A DNA stretch of 64,000 nt. It comes from an uncultured Desulfuromonadales bacterium (GTDB lineage: Bacteria; Desulfobacterota; Desulfuromonadia; Desulfuromonadales; Geopsychrobacteraceae). A program made the position numbers and the translations under genes. The stretch lies in NCBI GenBank assembly GCA_945787295.1, contig CALZHQ010000006.1, positions 23,707-87,706 on the forward strand, given 5' to 3'. Positions within the stretch are counted from its first letter, which is position 1. Each line of letters starts with the position of its first letter. Shown here piece by piece: positions 16,830-24,423 of this stretch. The notes beneath the pieces were generated by a model. That model was not told where the DNA came from, searched no databases, and worked only from the letters and a program-made list of their open reading frames with translations.

Positions 16830-18134
16830 ATGATGGCCGACAAAGAGAAGCTTGGCAATTTCACCGAACAGGACGCACCAACCTACGAATCAGTTCTACA
16901 GTGCATGCGTTGTGGCTTCTGTCTTCCGACTTGTCCGACGTTCGCCCTGACCGGCCGGGAACGCTCCAGCCCTCGTGGCCGGGTGGCGCTGGCCCGTGCC
17001 GTTGCTGAAGAAAAACTAGATTTCAACCAGGCGATGGAAGAGGAGGCCTACTTCTGTCTCGATTGTCGAGCCTGCACCACCTCCTGCCCTTCAGGTGTCA
17101 AGGCCGGTGAAGTAATGGAAGTCTGCCGCAGCCAGGTCCATCAACAGATCGACCAACCAAAATGGCAAAAGCTTTTCCGCAGCTTCATCCTCGAGAAGAT
17201 GGTGCCGAATCCGGATTTGATGGAAACCTCGATGCTGCCGGCACGGCTCTACCAGAAGCTCGGTATTCAATGGCTGGTTCGCCACAGCCGCGTCCTGAAG
17301 CTGGGACCGAAGTGGATCGACAAAGCAGAAGGGATGATGCCGGAAATGCATCAGCCTCTGCGCCAATGGCTACCAGAGCTGACCCTGGCTAAAGGGGAAA
17401 AACGCGGCAGCGTTGCCTTCTTCCTCGGCTGCGTCATGACTCTGATGTATGCCGAAGTTTCACGGCAGACAGTGCGTGTTCTCAGCCATCAGGGTTTCGA
17501 TGTCTTCACCCCGAAACAGCAGAAATGTTGTGGAGCGCCACACCTGACCGAAGGGGACCGGGAAACCACCCGCCAGCTGGCAACCCACAATCTCGACCTG
17601 TTCCTCGATCTCAATGTCGATGCCATTGTCACTGATTGTGCCGGCTGCAGTGCGGCCCTGAAAGAGTACGAGGAGATTCTCGCCGAACGTCAGGATCATG
17701 AGCGGCTGGAACTGTTCCGCAGCAAGATCAAGGATGTCAGTGAATTTTTGGTCGAGCAGGGTCTACGCACCGACGATCTACAACCGATCAACAAGTCAGT
17801 GACCTACCACGAACCCTGTCACCTTTGCCACGCGCAGGGGATCACCAAGCAGCCGCGCGATCTGATCAAGGCGATTCCTGGAATCGAGTTCCGCGAGATG
17901 AACGAGTCAAGCTGGTGTTGCGGTTCTGCTGCCACCTTCAGCCTCAAATTCACCGAGGAGAGTCAGCAGATCCTTGATCGCAAGCTGAATAACGTCAAAA
18001 AAACCGAGGCAGACATCCTGATCACTGCCAACCCCGGCTGCCACCTGCAACTCGCCTGGGGCCTGCGTGAAGCCGGCATGCCGCAACCTGTGATGCACCT
18101 GATGGAACTGCTTGGCCAGGCAACCCCGGACTAA
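16830..18134 (+). CDS. glcF: GlcF-type iron-sulfur subunit of glycolate/D-lactate dehydrogenase
   Basis: A 434-residue (Fe-S) protein. Two ferredoxin-like motifs, CMRCGFCLPTCP and CLDCRACTTSCP, lie at ~25-100. Two CCG domains follow (KCCGAPH with CAGC; WCCGSAATFS with NPGC). It passes electrons from GlcD to a membrane acceptor. Two adjacent ATG codons (16830 and 16833) follow AGGAG; the second has better spacing. Its start is 1 bp after the glcD stop, so the genes are translationally coupled. A strong terminator at 18232-18268 ends the operon. Confidence 0.93.
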   Translation: MMADKEKLGNFTEQDAPTYESVLQCMRCGFCLPTCPTFALTGRERSSPRGRVALARAVAEEKLDFNQAMEEEAYFCLDCRACTTSCPSGVKAGEVMEVCRSQVHQQIDQPKWQKLFRSFILEKMVPNPDLMETSMLPARLYQKLGIQWLVRHSRVLKLGPKWIDKAEGMMPEMHQPLRQWLPELTLAKGEKRGSVAFFLGCVMTLMYAEVSRQTVRVLSHQGFDVFTPKQQKCCGAPHLTEGDRETTRQLATHNLDLFLDLNVDAIVTDCAGCSAALKEYEEILAERQDHERLELFRSKIKDVSEFLVEQGLRTDDLQPINKSVTYHEPCHLCHAQGITKQPRDLIKAIPGIEFREMNESSWCCGSAATFSLKFTEESQQILDRKLNNVKKTEADILITANPGCHLQLAWGLREAGMPQPVMHLMELLGQATPD

Positions 18135-18149
18135 AGAAATCGTTTCAAA

Positions 18150-18174
18150 AGGGGCGACCCGCCCGGTTGCCCCT
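18150..18174. repeat. Short AGGGGCGA-family palindrome after glcF
   Basis: AGGGGCGACC (18150-18159) pairs with GGTTGCCCCT (18165-18174) over ten positions including one G-T pair, with a 5-nt loop. It lies 15 bp after the glcF stop. No T-tract follows. Confidence 0.7.
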
Positions 18175-18231
18175 AGATTATCCTCAAAAATCCGTGCAGC
18201 TACCCCCGAGCTACCCGAGACAGTTCGGGGC

Positions 18232-18268
18232 GCCCGGTTCTCTGTCTCACAGGGAACCGGGCTTTTTT
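18232..18268 (+). terminator. Rho-independent terminator of the dctPQM-usp-glcDF operon
   Basis: GCCCGGTTC (18232-18240) pairs with GAACCGGGC (18254-18262). The stem continues inward for five more pairs to a 3-nt loop, and TTTTTT follows directly. Confidence 0.93.
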
Positions 18269-18538
18269 CTACCGTTCCACCCTGACCGCTGTATAGCCCA
18301 ACCCCTGCATGCACCTGACCTTTTCCGCATCCTTTTCCTCCTGAAACAGATGAAATTCAGCAGGGCTGGTCAAAAAACCTCCCCCCCAGGCATTTTTATT
18401 TGCTGCCTTGCGGCAGAAATCATAATCTGCATCGCGCTCTTCAGCGCTCCGATACTCATGCTGCCACTCCCACTGAGGACCGTAGGCACAGCTAGAAAGA
18501 AAGAGAAAGACAAGCATAATCAGCCAACGATTCTTCAT
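18269..18538 (-). CDS. Small lipoprotein of unknown function
   Basis: About 89 residues with a lipoprotein signal: hydrophobic run then LSSC (~Cys17), so the mature protein is anchored in a membrane. The mature part is about 70 residues, rich in Trp and Tyr at its start (YGPQWEWQHEY), with two more Cys. No family recognised. Two ATG codons (18541, 18538) follow a GGGGGC box; 18538 has the better spacing. It is convergent with glcF and its stop codon touches the glcF terminator. Confidence 0.65.
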   Translation of the reverse strand: MKNRWLIMLVFLFLSSCAYGPQWEWQHEYRSAEERDADYDFCRKAANKNAWGGGFLTSPAEFHLFQEEKDAEKVRCMQGLGYTAVRVER

Positions 18539-18643
18539 CATCGCCCCCTTTTACACCAAGTATAGCAAGAAACAGCCAGGGGAAGATTGCCGGCGAGAAA
18601 TCAAAACAATACACGCCATAACAGCCATGAGGACTTAAATTTC

Positions 18644-18672
18644 TTGACATTAGAGGCCACCAATTGTATTAA
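18644..18672 (+). promoter_or_regulatory. Sigma-70 promoter of the CsgG-like lipoprotein cluster
   Basis: TTGACA (18644-18649), exactly 17 bp, TATTAA (18667-18672). It lies 100 bp before the start codon of the CsgG-like gene. Confidence 0.75.
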
Positions 18673-18771
18673 AGAAAAATAATTGGAGGTAGTTATTTAT
18701 TTACATTCCGCCTGCCTGAAGTTCTGCCAGTGTCATCAACCATCATCATTTGCCAAGAAAAGAGAGGGATA

Positions 18772-19734
18772 ATGTTTAACGCACGTATGCCACTTATTAT
18801 TGCACTCTTTTGTGTAGCCCTATTGACCGGTTGCGCAACCGTCCAGAAAACACCCGTTAAAATTCTTGATCAAGGTCCGGACATCAGTCCGTCCCTGGCA
18901 GCTGAAGCGCCGGAAAAAGGTCTGAAGAGAAAAGTTGCCATTGCCCGATTCAGCAATGAAACGAAATATGGCCAAGGTTTTTTAACTGACAGTAATAACG
19001 ATCGGATCGGCAAACAGGCGATGGATATTCTGTCGACCAGATTGGCATCAACGGAAAAATTCATTTTACTGGAACGTGCCGATCTCGACAAAATCGACGC
19101 TGAATTAAAAATCGGCGGCCTTGCCAGTCTCAACATTCCTGCTGATTATCTGATTGTTGGTTCGGTATCGGAATTCGGTCGCAAAAATGTCAGCAAAGTC
19201 GGTGTCTTCAGCCGGGTGAAAAAACAGATGGCCTTCGCTACCGTCAATGTCCGCCTGGTCGATGTCAATACCGGGCAGATCATTTACTCCGAAGAAGGTT
19301 CCGGCGAAGCTTTTTCCGAGGCAGGCACGGTCATGGGGGTGGGCTCTAAAGCAGGTCATGATTCCAGCCTGAACGACCAGGCAATTTCGGCAGCCATTTC
19401 TAAGCTGGTCAACAACCTGATTGAAAACCTTCTCGACAAACCCTGGCGCGCCTACATCCTTTCCTATGAAGATGGCAGCTATATTATTTCAGGCGGTGCC
19501 TCCCAGGGGATCTCTACTGGCGATCAGTTCACCGTCTTCAAAAAAGGCAAAGCGGTTAAAAACCCACAAACAAATATGCTGATCGAGCTTCCGGGCAAAG
19601 CGGTCGGGACCATCACGGTAGCTGCAACCGTTGGCGAAACCCAGGGGAATGAGGTTTCGATCTGCGCATCAGCTGACGGCCAACTCCCTGTCGCTCAATT
19701 CGATCAATACTATGTCCAGGAAACTGTCCATTAA
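18772..19734 (+). CDS. CsgG/HfaB-family outer-membrane lipoprotein
   Basis: A 320-residue protein with a lipobox LLTGC (Cys at ~20) and the CsgG core: KVAIARFSNETKYGQ, then DILSTRLASTEKFILLERADLDKI and DYLIVGSVSEFG, then VNVRLVDVNTGQIIYSEEGSG. CsgG proteins form secretion pores in the outer membrane. The C-terminal ~90 residues are a SHOCT-like or FlgT-like beta domain (GISTGDQFTVFKKGK). ATG 18772 has GAGAGGG upstream; an earlier in-frame ATG at 18730 lacks one and would precede the signal peptide. It heads a four-gene lipoprotein operon with DUF4810 and DUF799 genes, a grouping also known elsewhere. No curli subunit gene is nearby. Confidence 0.87.
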   Translation: MFNARMPLIIALFCVALLTGCATVQKTPVKILDQGPDISPSLAAEAPEKGLKRKVAIARFSNETKYGQGFLTDSNNDRIGKQAMDILSTRLASTEKFILLERADLDKIDAELKIGGLASLNIPADYLIVGSVSEFGRKNVSKVGVFSRVKKQMAFATVNVRLVDVNTGQIIYSEEGSGEAFSEAGTVMGVGSKAGHDSSLNDQAISAAISKLVNNLIENLLDKPWRAYILSYEDGSYIISGGASQGISTGDQFTVFKKGKAVKNPQTNMLIELPGKAVGTITVAATVGETQGNEVSICASADGQLPVAQFDQYYVQETVH

Positions 19735-19744
19735 GGAGGGAAAT

Positions 19745-20074
19745 ATGCAACGCTTGTTCTTGACATTAATCTGCCTGTTATTGCTATCAGCCTGCGGTTA
19801 TCAGTCTGGTGTCGTGCAAAAAAGTGAACTGGGCTACATTCAGCTAACCGGGAACTGGAAGAACACACAGGTCTCAATTGATAAGGCCGATCCCTTCGAA
19901 CTCAAGTACCTTTCCGACCCCAACGACCCGGATGCGACACAGAGCAAACCGACCCTGAAGTACGGACTAAAGCCCGGCAAGCATATCGTCAAAGCGAGTC
20001 GCGATGGAAAACTACTCGTCAACCGGATAATTCTGGTCACCAGCCAACAAACCACGGAGGTTGCAATTCCATGA
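19745..20074 (+). CDS. Small lipoprotein of the CsgG cluster
   Basis: A 109-residue protein with a clear lipoprotein signal (LLLLSACG, Cys ~18). The mature part looks all-beta (QLTGNWKNTQVSID, GLKPGKHIVKASRDGKLLVNRIILV), resembling a PEGA-like carbohydrate/peptide-binding fold. ATG 19745 has AAGGAGG upstream; the in-frame start at 19631 lies inside the previous gene. It sits 10 bp after the CsgG-like gene and overlaps the next start by 4 bp. It would act with the CsgG pore in the outer membrane; the exact role is unknown. Confidence 0.8.
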   Translation: MQRLFLTLICLLLLSACGYQSGVVQKSELGYIQLTGNWKNTQVSIDKADPFELKYLSDPNDPDATQSKPTLKYGLKPGKHIVKASRDGKLLVNRIILVTSQQTTEVAIP

Positions 20075-20433
20075 AAAAGTTTATTCTTCTGCTGTTCTGC
20101 GTCTCGTTCCTGGCAGGTTGTGCCACGACTGCCAAACCTCTTTACTATTGGCAGGATTACTCCGACTCCCTTTACAAGTACAAAAAAGAGCCAAGCGATG
20201 AAACCTTTGCAGCCCACAAGCAAACCCTACAAGGCATCATAGAATTATCCGGCGAAAAAGAAACCCGCGTTCCTCCCGGGGTTTTTGCCGAACTCGGCTT
20301 GATGTATATGAAGGAAGGGAGTGCAGCTGAGGCGGTTAAATTTTTCCGCCTGGAAGAAGAAACCTATCCTGAATCAGCCGTCTTGATGAGTAAAATGATC
20401 AACGGTGCAGACAAGAAGACCACTCAGAACTAA
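20071..20433 (+). CDS. DUF4810 lipoprotein
   Basis: A 120-residue lipoprotein (FLAGC, Cys ~17). The mature region begins YYWQDYSDSLYKYKKEPSDE, typical of DUF4810, and carries a TPR-like helix pair (AELGLMYMKEGSAAEAVKFF). Its ATGA start overlaps the stop of the upstream lipoprotein and GGAGG lies 9 nt before it. DUF4810 proteins commonly sit between CsgG-like and DUF799 genes, as here; they may help assemble the pore. Function is not established. Confidence 0.85.
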   Translation: MKKFILLLFCVSFLAGCATTAKPLYYWQDYSDSLYKYKKEPSDETFAAHKQTLQGIIELSGEKETRVPPGVFAELGLMYMKEGSAAEAVKFFRLEEETYPESAVLMSKMINGADKKTTQN

Positions 20434-20445
20434 CTCGGAGGGAAG

Positions 20446-21138
20446 ATGAAAACTCTACATTTAATTATTATCACAGTTTTACTACTGCTTGTTACGGCCT
20501 GCGCCCCGAACACAACGACAAAGCTCAAAGCCTTTCCGGGGATGTATGAAGAGAAGCCGACGACACTGTTGGTTTTTCCGCCAATGAATCAATCCACAGC
20601 GGCAGAAGCAAAGGAATACTACAACACAACAATTGCTGAACCGTTGACGCTTAATGGCTATTATGTTTTACCGTTGGAAATCGTCAGCGATATATTGAAG
20701 TCTGAAGGGTACTCAGACACGGAATTGCTGATCGATGTGCCTCCGCAGCAATTCCGGGATCATTTCGGCGCAGACGCGGTAATGTTCATCACCATCAAAG
20801 GCTGGGATACTTCTTACTATGTCGTTGGCGGCAAAGTCAGTGTCACAATCTGCTACGTCCTCAAATCAACCGAAACAGCTGAAACTCTCTGGAGCTATGA
20901 AAACACTCTCGCCGTCGACACCTCGGGCGGCGACTACAGCAGTGCAGGCTTAGCCGGGCTGGTGGTTTCCCTGGTAGAAACGGCGGTCAAGACCGCAATG
21001 ACCGACTATGTGCCGGTCGCAAAAAAACTTAACACGGTTGCCGTTACCAGAATGCCTGCAGGAAAATATAGCCCAGCCTATGAAAAGGATGGCAACCAGC
21101 AGATTTTTGTCATGCAAGCACCGCAAGAAGCACAATAA
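20446..21138 (+). CDS. DUF799 (GNA1162-like) lipoprotein
   Basis: A 230-residue lipoprotein (VTACA, Cys ~19). The core KPTTLLVFPPMNQSTAAEAKEYYNTT matches DUF799/GNA1162, a family with a CsgG/TolB-N-terminal-like fold in Neisseria. GGAGG precedes ATG 20446. It is the last gene of the lipoprotein operon, followed 24 bp on by a perfect 26-bp palindrome. The trio CsgG, DUF4810 and DUF799 is probably one outer-membrane complex; its substrate is unknown. Confidence 0.87.
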   Translation: MKTLHLIIITVLLLLVTACAPNTTTKLKAFPGMYEEKPTTLLVFPPMNQSTAAEAKEYYNTTIAEPLTLNGYYVLPLEIVSDILKSEGYSDTELLIDVPPQQFRDHFGADAVMFITIKGWDTSYYVVGGKVSVTICYVLKSTETAETLWSYENTLAVDTSGGDYSSAGLAGLVVSLVETAVKTAMTDYVPVAKKLNTVAVTRMPAGKYSPAYEKDGNQQIFVMQAPQEAQ

Positions 21139-21162
21139 GTTCTTTACTGCAATAAGACTGTA

Positions 21163-21188
21163 CAGGGGCGACCAATTGGTCGCCCCTG
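21163..21188. repeat. Perfect 26-bp palindrome (AGGGGCGA family)
   Basis: CAGGGGCGACC, central AATT, GGTCGCCCCTG: fully self-complementary. It lies after the DUF799 stop. No T-tract follows, so it is not a classic terminator. It is similar to the repeats at 13394 and 18150. Confidence 0.8.
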
Positions 21189-21431
21189 CATATCCTGCCC
21201 CTCCCCAAGAACACAAAAGTATTCACATCGTTAAATCAAGGAGCTGTCCTAAAAACTAGAAATTGTTTAAGAAAATCTCAGAAAAACAACCTGATCTGGT
21301 TTCTGGATCAGATCCTTTACGAGAGTAGTTAAAACCCGCAGACCTGTTACACATTAAATGCATTACGGTAACTTGATTATTAGCAAGGGTCCTGCTAAAA
21401 GAAATCTTGTCATTTTCAATCGGAGGGGAAT

Positions 21432-22103
21432 ATGCCCAATAACACTAAGACTTTTATCGCCACAGTTGCGACCCTGTTGACGGTGCTGTTGCTTGCCGCT
21501 TCTCCGGCACTTGCCTTCAAACGCAGTCTGCGCTGTCAGATTATCCGTGATGCCATCCTGTTTGCTCCGGAAAACCTTCAGGAATACCTGATTAACAATT
21601 TTGAAGCGGTCCATAAAGGGATTCATCACGTCGATATGCACGACAAGCGCAGCAGCTCCCTCAACCCCTATGATGCCGAAAACATCTACAAATCCCTGAT
21701 CGACAGTATCAACAAAGGGAACCTCTGCTCTTACAATACTGCCCATCGCTTCGGAGTTTTGGCCGGCTATCTAGCCGAAGCGGTCAACCCGGCCGAGCAT
21801 AAAAAATTACGTGATCTGGTTCCGGGTCAGGTCCTTTACGATGGGCAACATCCGGTGGGAGAAATTCATGACAGTTTATCGCGTATTATCCGCAATTATC
21901 GCAACCCCTACCTGGGTCAGCAGCGACGAGATGTAACCGATTTTCTTTATGTTGTTGCGGTCAACGAAATTGTCGATCACTGGTGCAGTGCCTGGCAGGA
22001 AGCGGCCCAGGACATCGGCGAGTTGAGACATGCAGGGTACGATATCCAGCGCGTCCGCCAAGCCGACCTGCTGCGCGGAGTTAACCTTAAATTACCAGGT
22101 TGA
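21432..22103 (+). CDS. Secreted protein of unknown function, His-rich
   Basis: A 223-residue protein with a Sec signal peptide ending ASPALA-F (~28). The mature part is mostly helical. It has scattered His/Asp/Glu clusters (KGIHHVDMHD, AHRFGVLAGYLAEAVNPAEH, VGEIHDSL, NEIVDHWC) that recall zinc-dependent phospholipase C or S1/P1-nuclease-like folds, though no family can be assigned safely. Two Cys (~35 and ~98) could form a disulfide, with a third near 184. GGAGGGG lies upstream of the ATG. It stands alone between the lipoprotein operon and the c-di-GMP regulator. Confidence 0.75.
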   Translation: MPNNTKTFIATVATLLTVLLLAASPALAFKRSLRCQIIRDAILFAPENLQEYLINNFEAVHKGIHHVDMHDKRSSSLNPYDAENIYKSLIDSINKGNLCSYNTAHRFGVLAGYLAEAVNPAEHKKLRDLVPGQVLYDGQHPVGEIHDSLSRIIRNYRNPYLGQQRRDVTDFLYVVAVNEIVDHWCSAWQEAAQDIGELRHAGYDIQRVRQADLLRGVNLKLPG

Positions 22104-22199
22104 CGGATTCGTTAATCGGCAGGTCTGCCGAACATAATTGAAGAGTAAAGACAAACGGTATCAAGGATCAGCCAGGACAGCATCGAATTACGGCTGAGA

Positions 22200-24389
22200 T
22201 CAATCAGGCAGGAGAAAATGTGGCCCCTCGACTGGCTGCTCATTGAGGATGGCCAAGGTGTCCTGTGCGGATAATGCCTTACCGTAGATGTACCCCTGCA
22301 CCTCACTGCAACCGAGATTTCGCAGGTAATCGAGCTGTAAAAGATTTTCGACCCCCTCAGCCACCATATGCAGATTCAGGCCTTTGGCCATCATGGCAAT
22401 GGCATCCACAACACAGGATTCATTCTTTTCCTCTTCAATCTCACGGACGAATGAGCGATCAATCTTCAGAGTATTCACGGGGAAATTCTGCAGATAGCTG
22501 AGCGACGAGTAACCTCGCCCGAAATCATCGATTGCAATCGAAAGACCAAACTCGCGCAACTGACGAAGATTCTTGATGATTTCTGCCTGCCCCTGCAACA
22601 GGCCCTGCTCGGTAACTTCCAGTTCAAAGATTGAAGCATTAAGCCCAAAACGCTGTATGGTCTCTATAAAGTTTTGCACGAAGCTTTCCTGCTCTAACTG
22701 CACCGGTGAAACATTGATCGAAATCTTCATATCGGGGAGCCCCTGCTGCTTCCAGCGCACTAATTCTTCGCAGGTATTGGTCAGCACCCAGTCGCCGATC
22801 GGCACAATCAGCTTCGATTCTTCAGCAATCGAAATAAAATCTCCGGGGAAGATCAAGCCCTTTTCCGGGTGCCGCCAACGCAGCAGGGCTTCCATCCCGA
22901 CGATAATATGGCGGGAAGGATCCACCTTGGGTTGGAAAAAGACTTCAAACTGCTCCTGCTCCAGGGCCAGGTAAAGATCCCGCTCAACCGAAAGGAAGGT
23001 CGAATCGCTGCTGTCCATGGCATCACTGTAGAAGCAGTAGCCATCTTTGCCGTTGGCCTTGACATGATACATGGCGATATCGGCACTCTGCAGCAGTGTC
23101 TCCTTATCCTCCCCTGCCAGTGGGTACAAAGCGATGCCGATACTCATGCTCAAGTAAAACTCATGCTTGCTAACCCGAAACGGACGTCGGACCGATTTGA
23201 GAATTTTTTCCGCAACGGCGGCAACATCCTCTTTACTTTTGATATCCGGCAGCAGTAGTGAGAACTCATCACCACCAAAGCGGGACAGGGTATCCTCAGC
23301 CCGCAGGCAACCGAGAATTCGCTCGGAAACCTGCTGCAGGACCAGATCACCCATTGCGTGGCCGAGCGTGTCGTTGATCAGCTTAAAGCGATCGAGATCG
23401 AGGAACAGCAGGGCAAACTTCTGTCGATTCCTGCGGGCATGGGCAAGGACCTGGGTAATCCGGTCATTGAACAGCACCCGGTTCGGCAGGCTGGTCAGCA
23501 GGTCGTGATAAGCCTGATAGCTGATCCGTGCCTCGGAGCGCTTACGGGCAGTGATGTCGCGGGCACAGCCGAGCGTGCCGATAAAAACCTTTTCACCCGC
23601 TTCATCTTTCTCATACATGCCGATCGCATTCAGCTCGACCATCAACTCGTAATTATCGAGACATTCGACCCGCTTGCTCGCCTTGTTAACCAGCAGACGG
23701 ATCTCGGCATTGCTGGTTGCCCGTTCTCCGGTCCGATGCTCACTGAAAAAACTGTAAATATCATCCGCGTTATGGGAATGGATCAGCTTGGAAAAGTGCT
23801 CCCCGATCAACTCACTCCGCTTGTAACCGAGCAGCTCTTCGACCGTGTCGTTGACGTAGGTAAAGGTTCCATGCGGATCGAGCATATAGATAAAGTCGGG
23901 GGAATTATTGACGATGAAACGATGCATCCGTTCTGATTCACTCAAGGAATGCTCGGTACGATGCAGTTGCCGGGACTGCCAGTAATGCTCAAGAGCATTT
24001 TTTACCGTTGTCAGCAGTTCTTCTGGTTCGTAAGGCTTGCGGATAAAATCGTAGGCACCGTTTCGCAAGGCATTTTTCACGGCAAAAAAAGAAGATTCCC
24101 CGCTGACGACAATCACTTCAACATCGATCTGCAGCTGCTCGATCCTACGCAGCACCAAGTGTCCATCCATACTTGGCATCTGCAGATCGAGCAATACCAG
24201 GTTGTAGCATCCCTGTTGCAGTTTATCGAGCGCTTCAGCACCACTGGTCGCCATCTCGACCTGATAGCCGCTGATCCGCAACAACGCCTGCAGGCTTTCC
24301 AGCAGCGCTATCTGATCGTCAACGATCAGGATCTGCGATCGTTTGATTCTGTCAGGAGTGAGGACTCCCTCGATATTTCTCGCCCGCAA
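22200..24389 (-). CDS. Response regulator with PAS, GGDEF and EAL domains (c-di-GMP)
   Basis: A 729-residue protein. Receiver (~18-130; DDQ, LLDLQMPSMDG, RKPYEPEE), PAS (~155-285), GGDEF (~300-455; intact RFGGDEF near 369) and EAL (~475-715; MEALLRWRHP near 500 and DDFGRGYSSL). Both catalytic motifs are complete, so it may make and break c-di-GMP or work in one direction. The only sensible start is TTG 24389, preceded by AGGGGGG. It follows an HDOD-GAF kinase gene by 34 bp; the two likely form a phosphorelay. Confidence 0.92.
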   Translation of the reverse strand: MRARNIEGVLTPDRIKRSQILIVDDQIALLESLQALLRISGYQVEMATSGAEALDKLQQGCYNLVLLDLQMPSMDGHLVLRRIEQLQIDVEVIVVSGESSFFAVKNALRNGAYDFIRKPYEPEELLTTVKNALEHYWQSRQLHRTEHSLSESERMHRFIVNNSPDFIYMLDPHGTFTYVNDTVEELLGYKRSELIGEHFSKLIHSHNADDIYSFFSEHRTGERATSNAEIRLLVNKASKRVECLDNYELMVELNAIGMYEKDEAGEKVFIGTLGCARDITARKRSEARISYQAYHDLLTSLPNRVLFNDRITQVLAHARRNRQKFALLFLDLDRFKLINDTLGHAMGDLVLQQVSERILGCLRAEDTLSRFGGDEFSLLLPDIKSKEDVAAVAEKILKSVRRPFRVSKHEFYLSMSIGIALYPLAGEDKETLLQSADIAMYHVKANGKDGYCFYSDAMDSSDSTFLSVERDLYLALEQEQFEVFFQPKVDPSRHIIVGMEALLRWRHPEKGLIFPGDFISIAEESKLIVPIGDWVLTNTCEELVRWKQQGLPDMKISINVSPVQLEQESFVQNFIETIQRFGLNASIFELEVTEQGLLQGQAEIIKNLRQLREFGLSIAIDDFGRGYSSLSYLQNFPVNTLKIDRSFVREIEEEKNESCVVDAIAMMAKGLNLHMVAEGVENLLQLDYLRNLGCSEVQGYIYGKALSAQDTLAILNEQPVEGPHFLLPD

Positions 24390-24423
24390 AATCCCCCCTA
24401 GGGTTGCTCCGTGAGTGAAGTGA

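Noticed and set aside
22104..22199. Possible RNA gene or terminator after the secreted protein
   Set aside because: No stem with T-tract and no tRNA-like fold could be seen.
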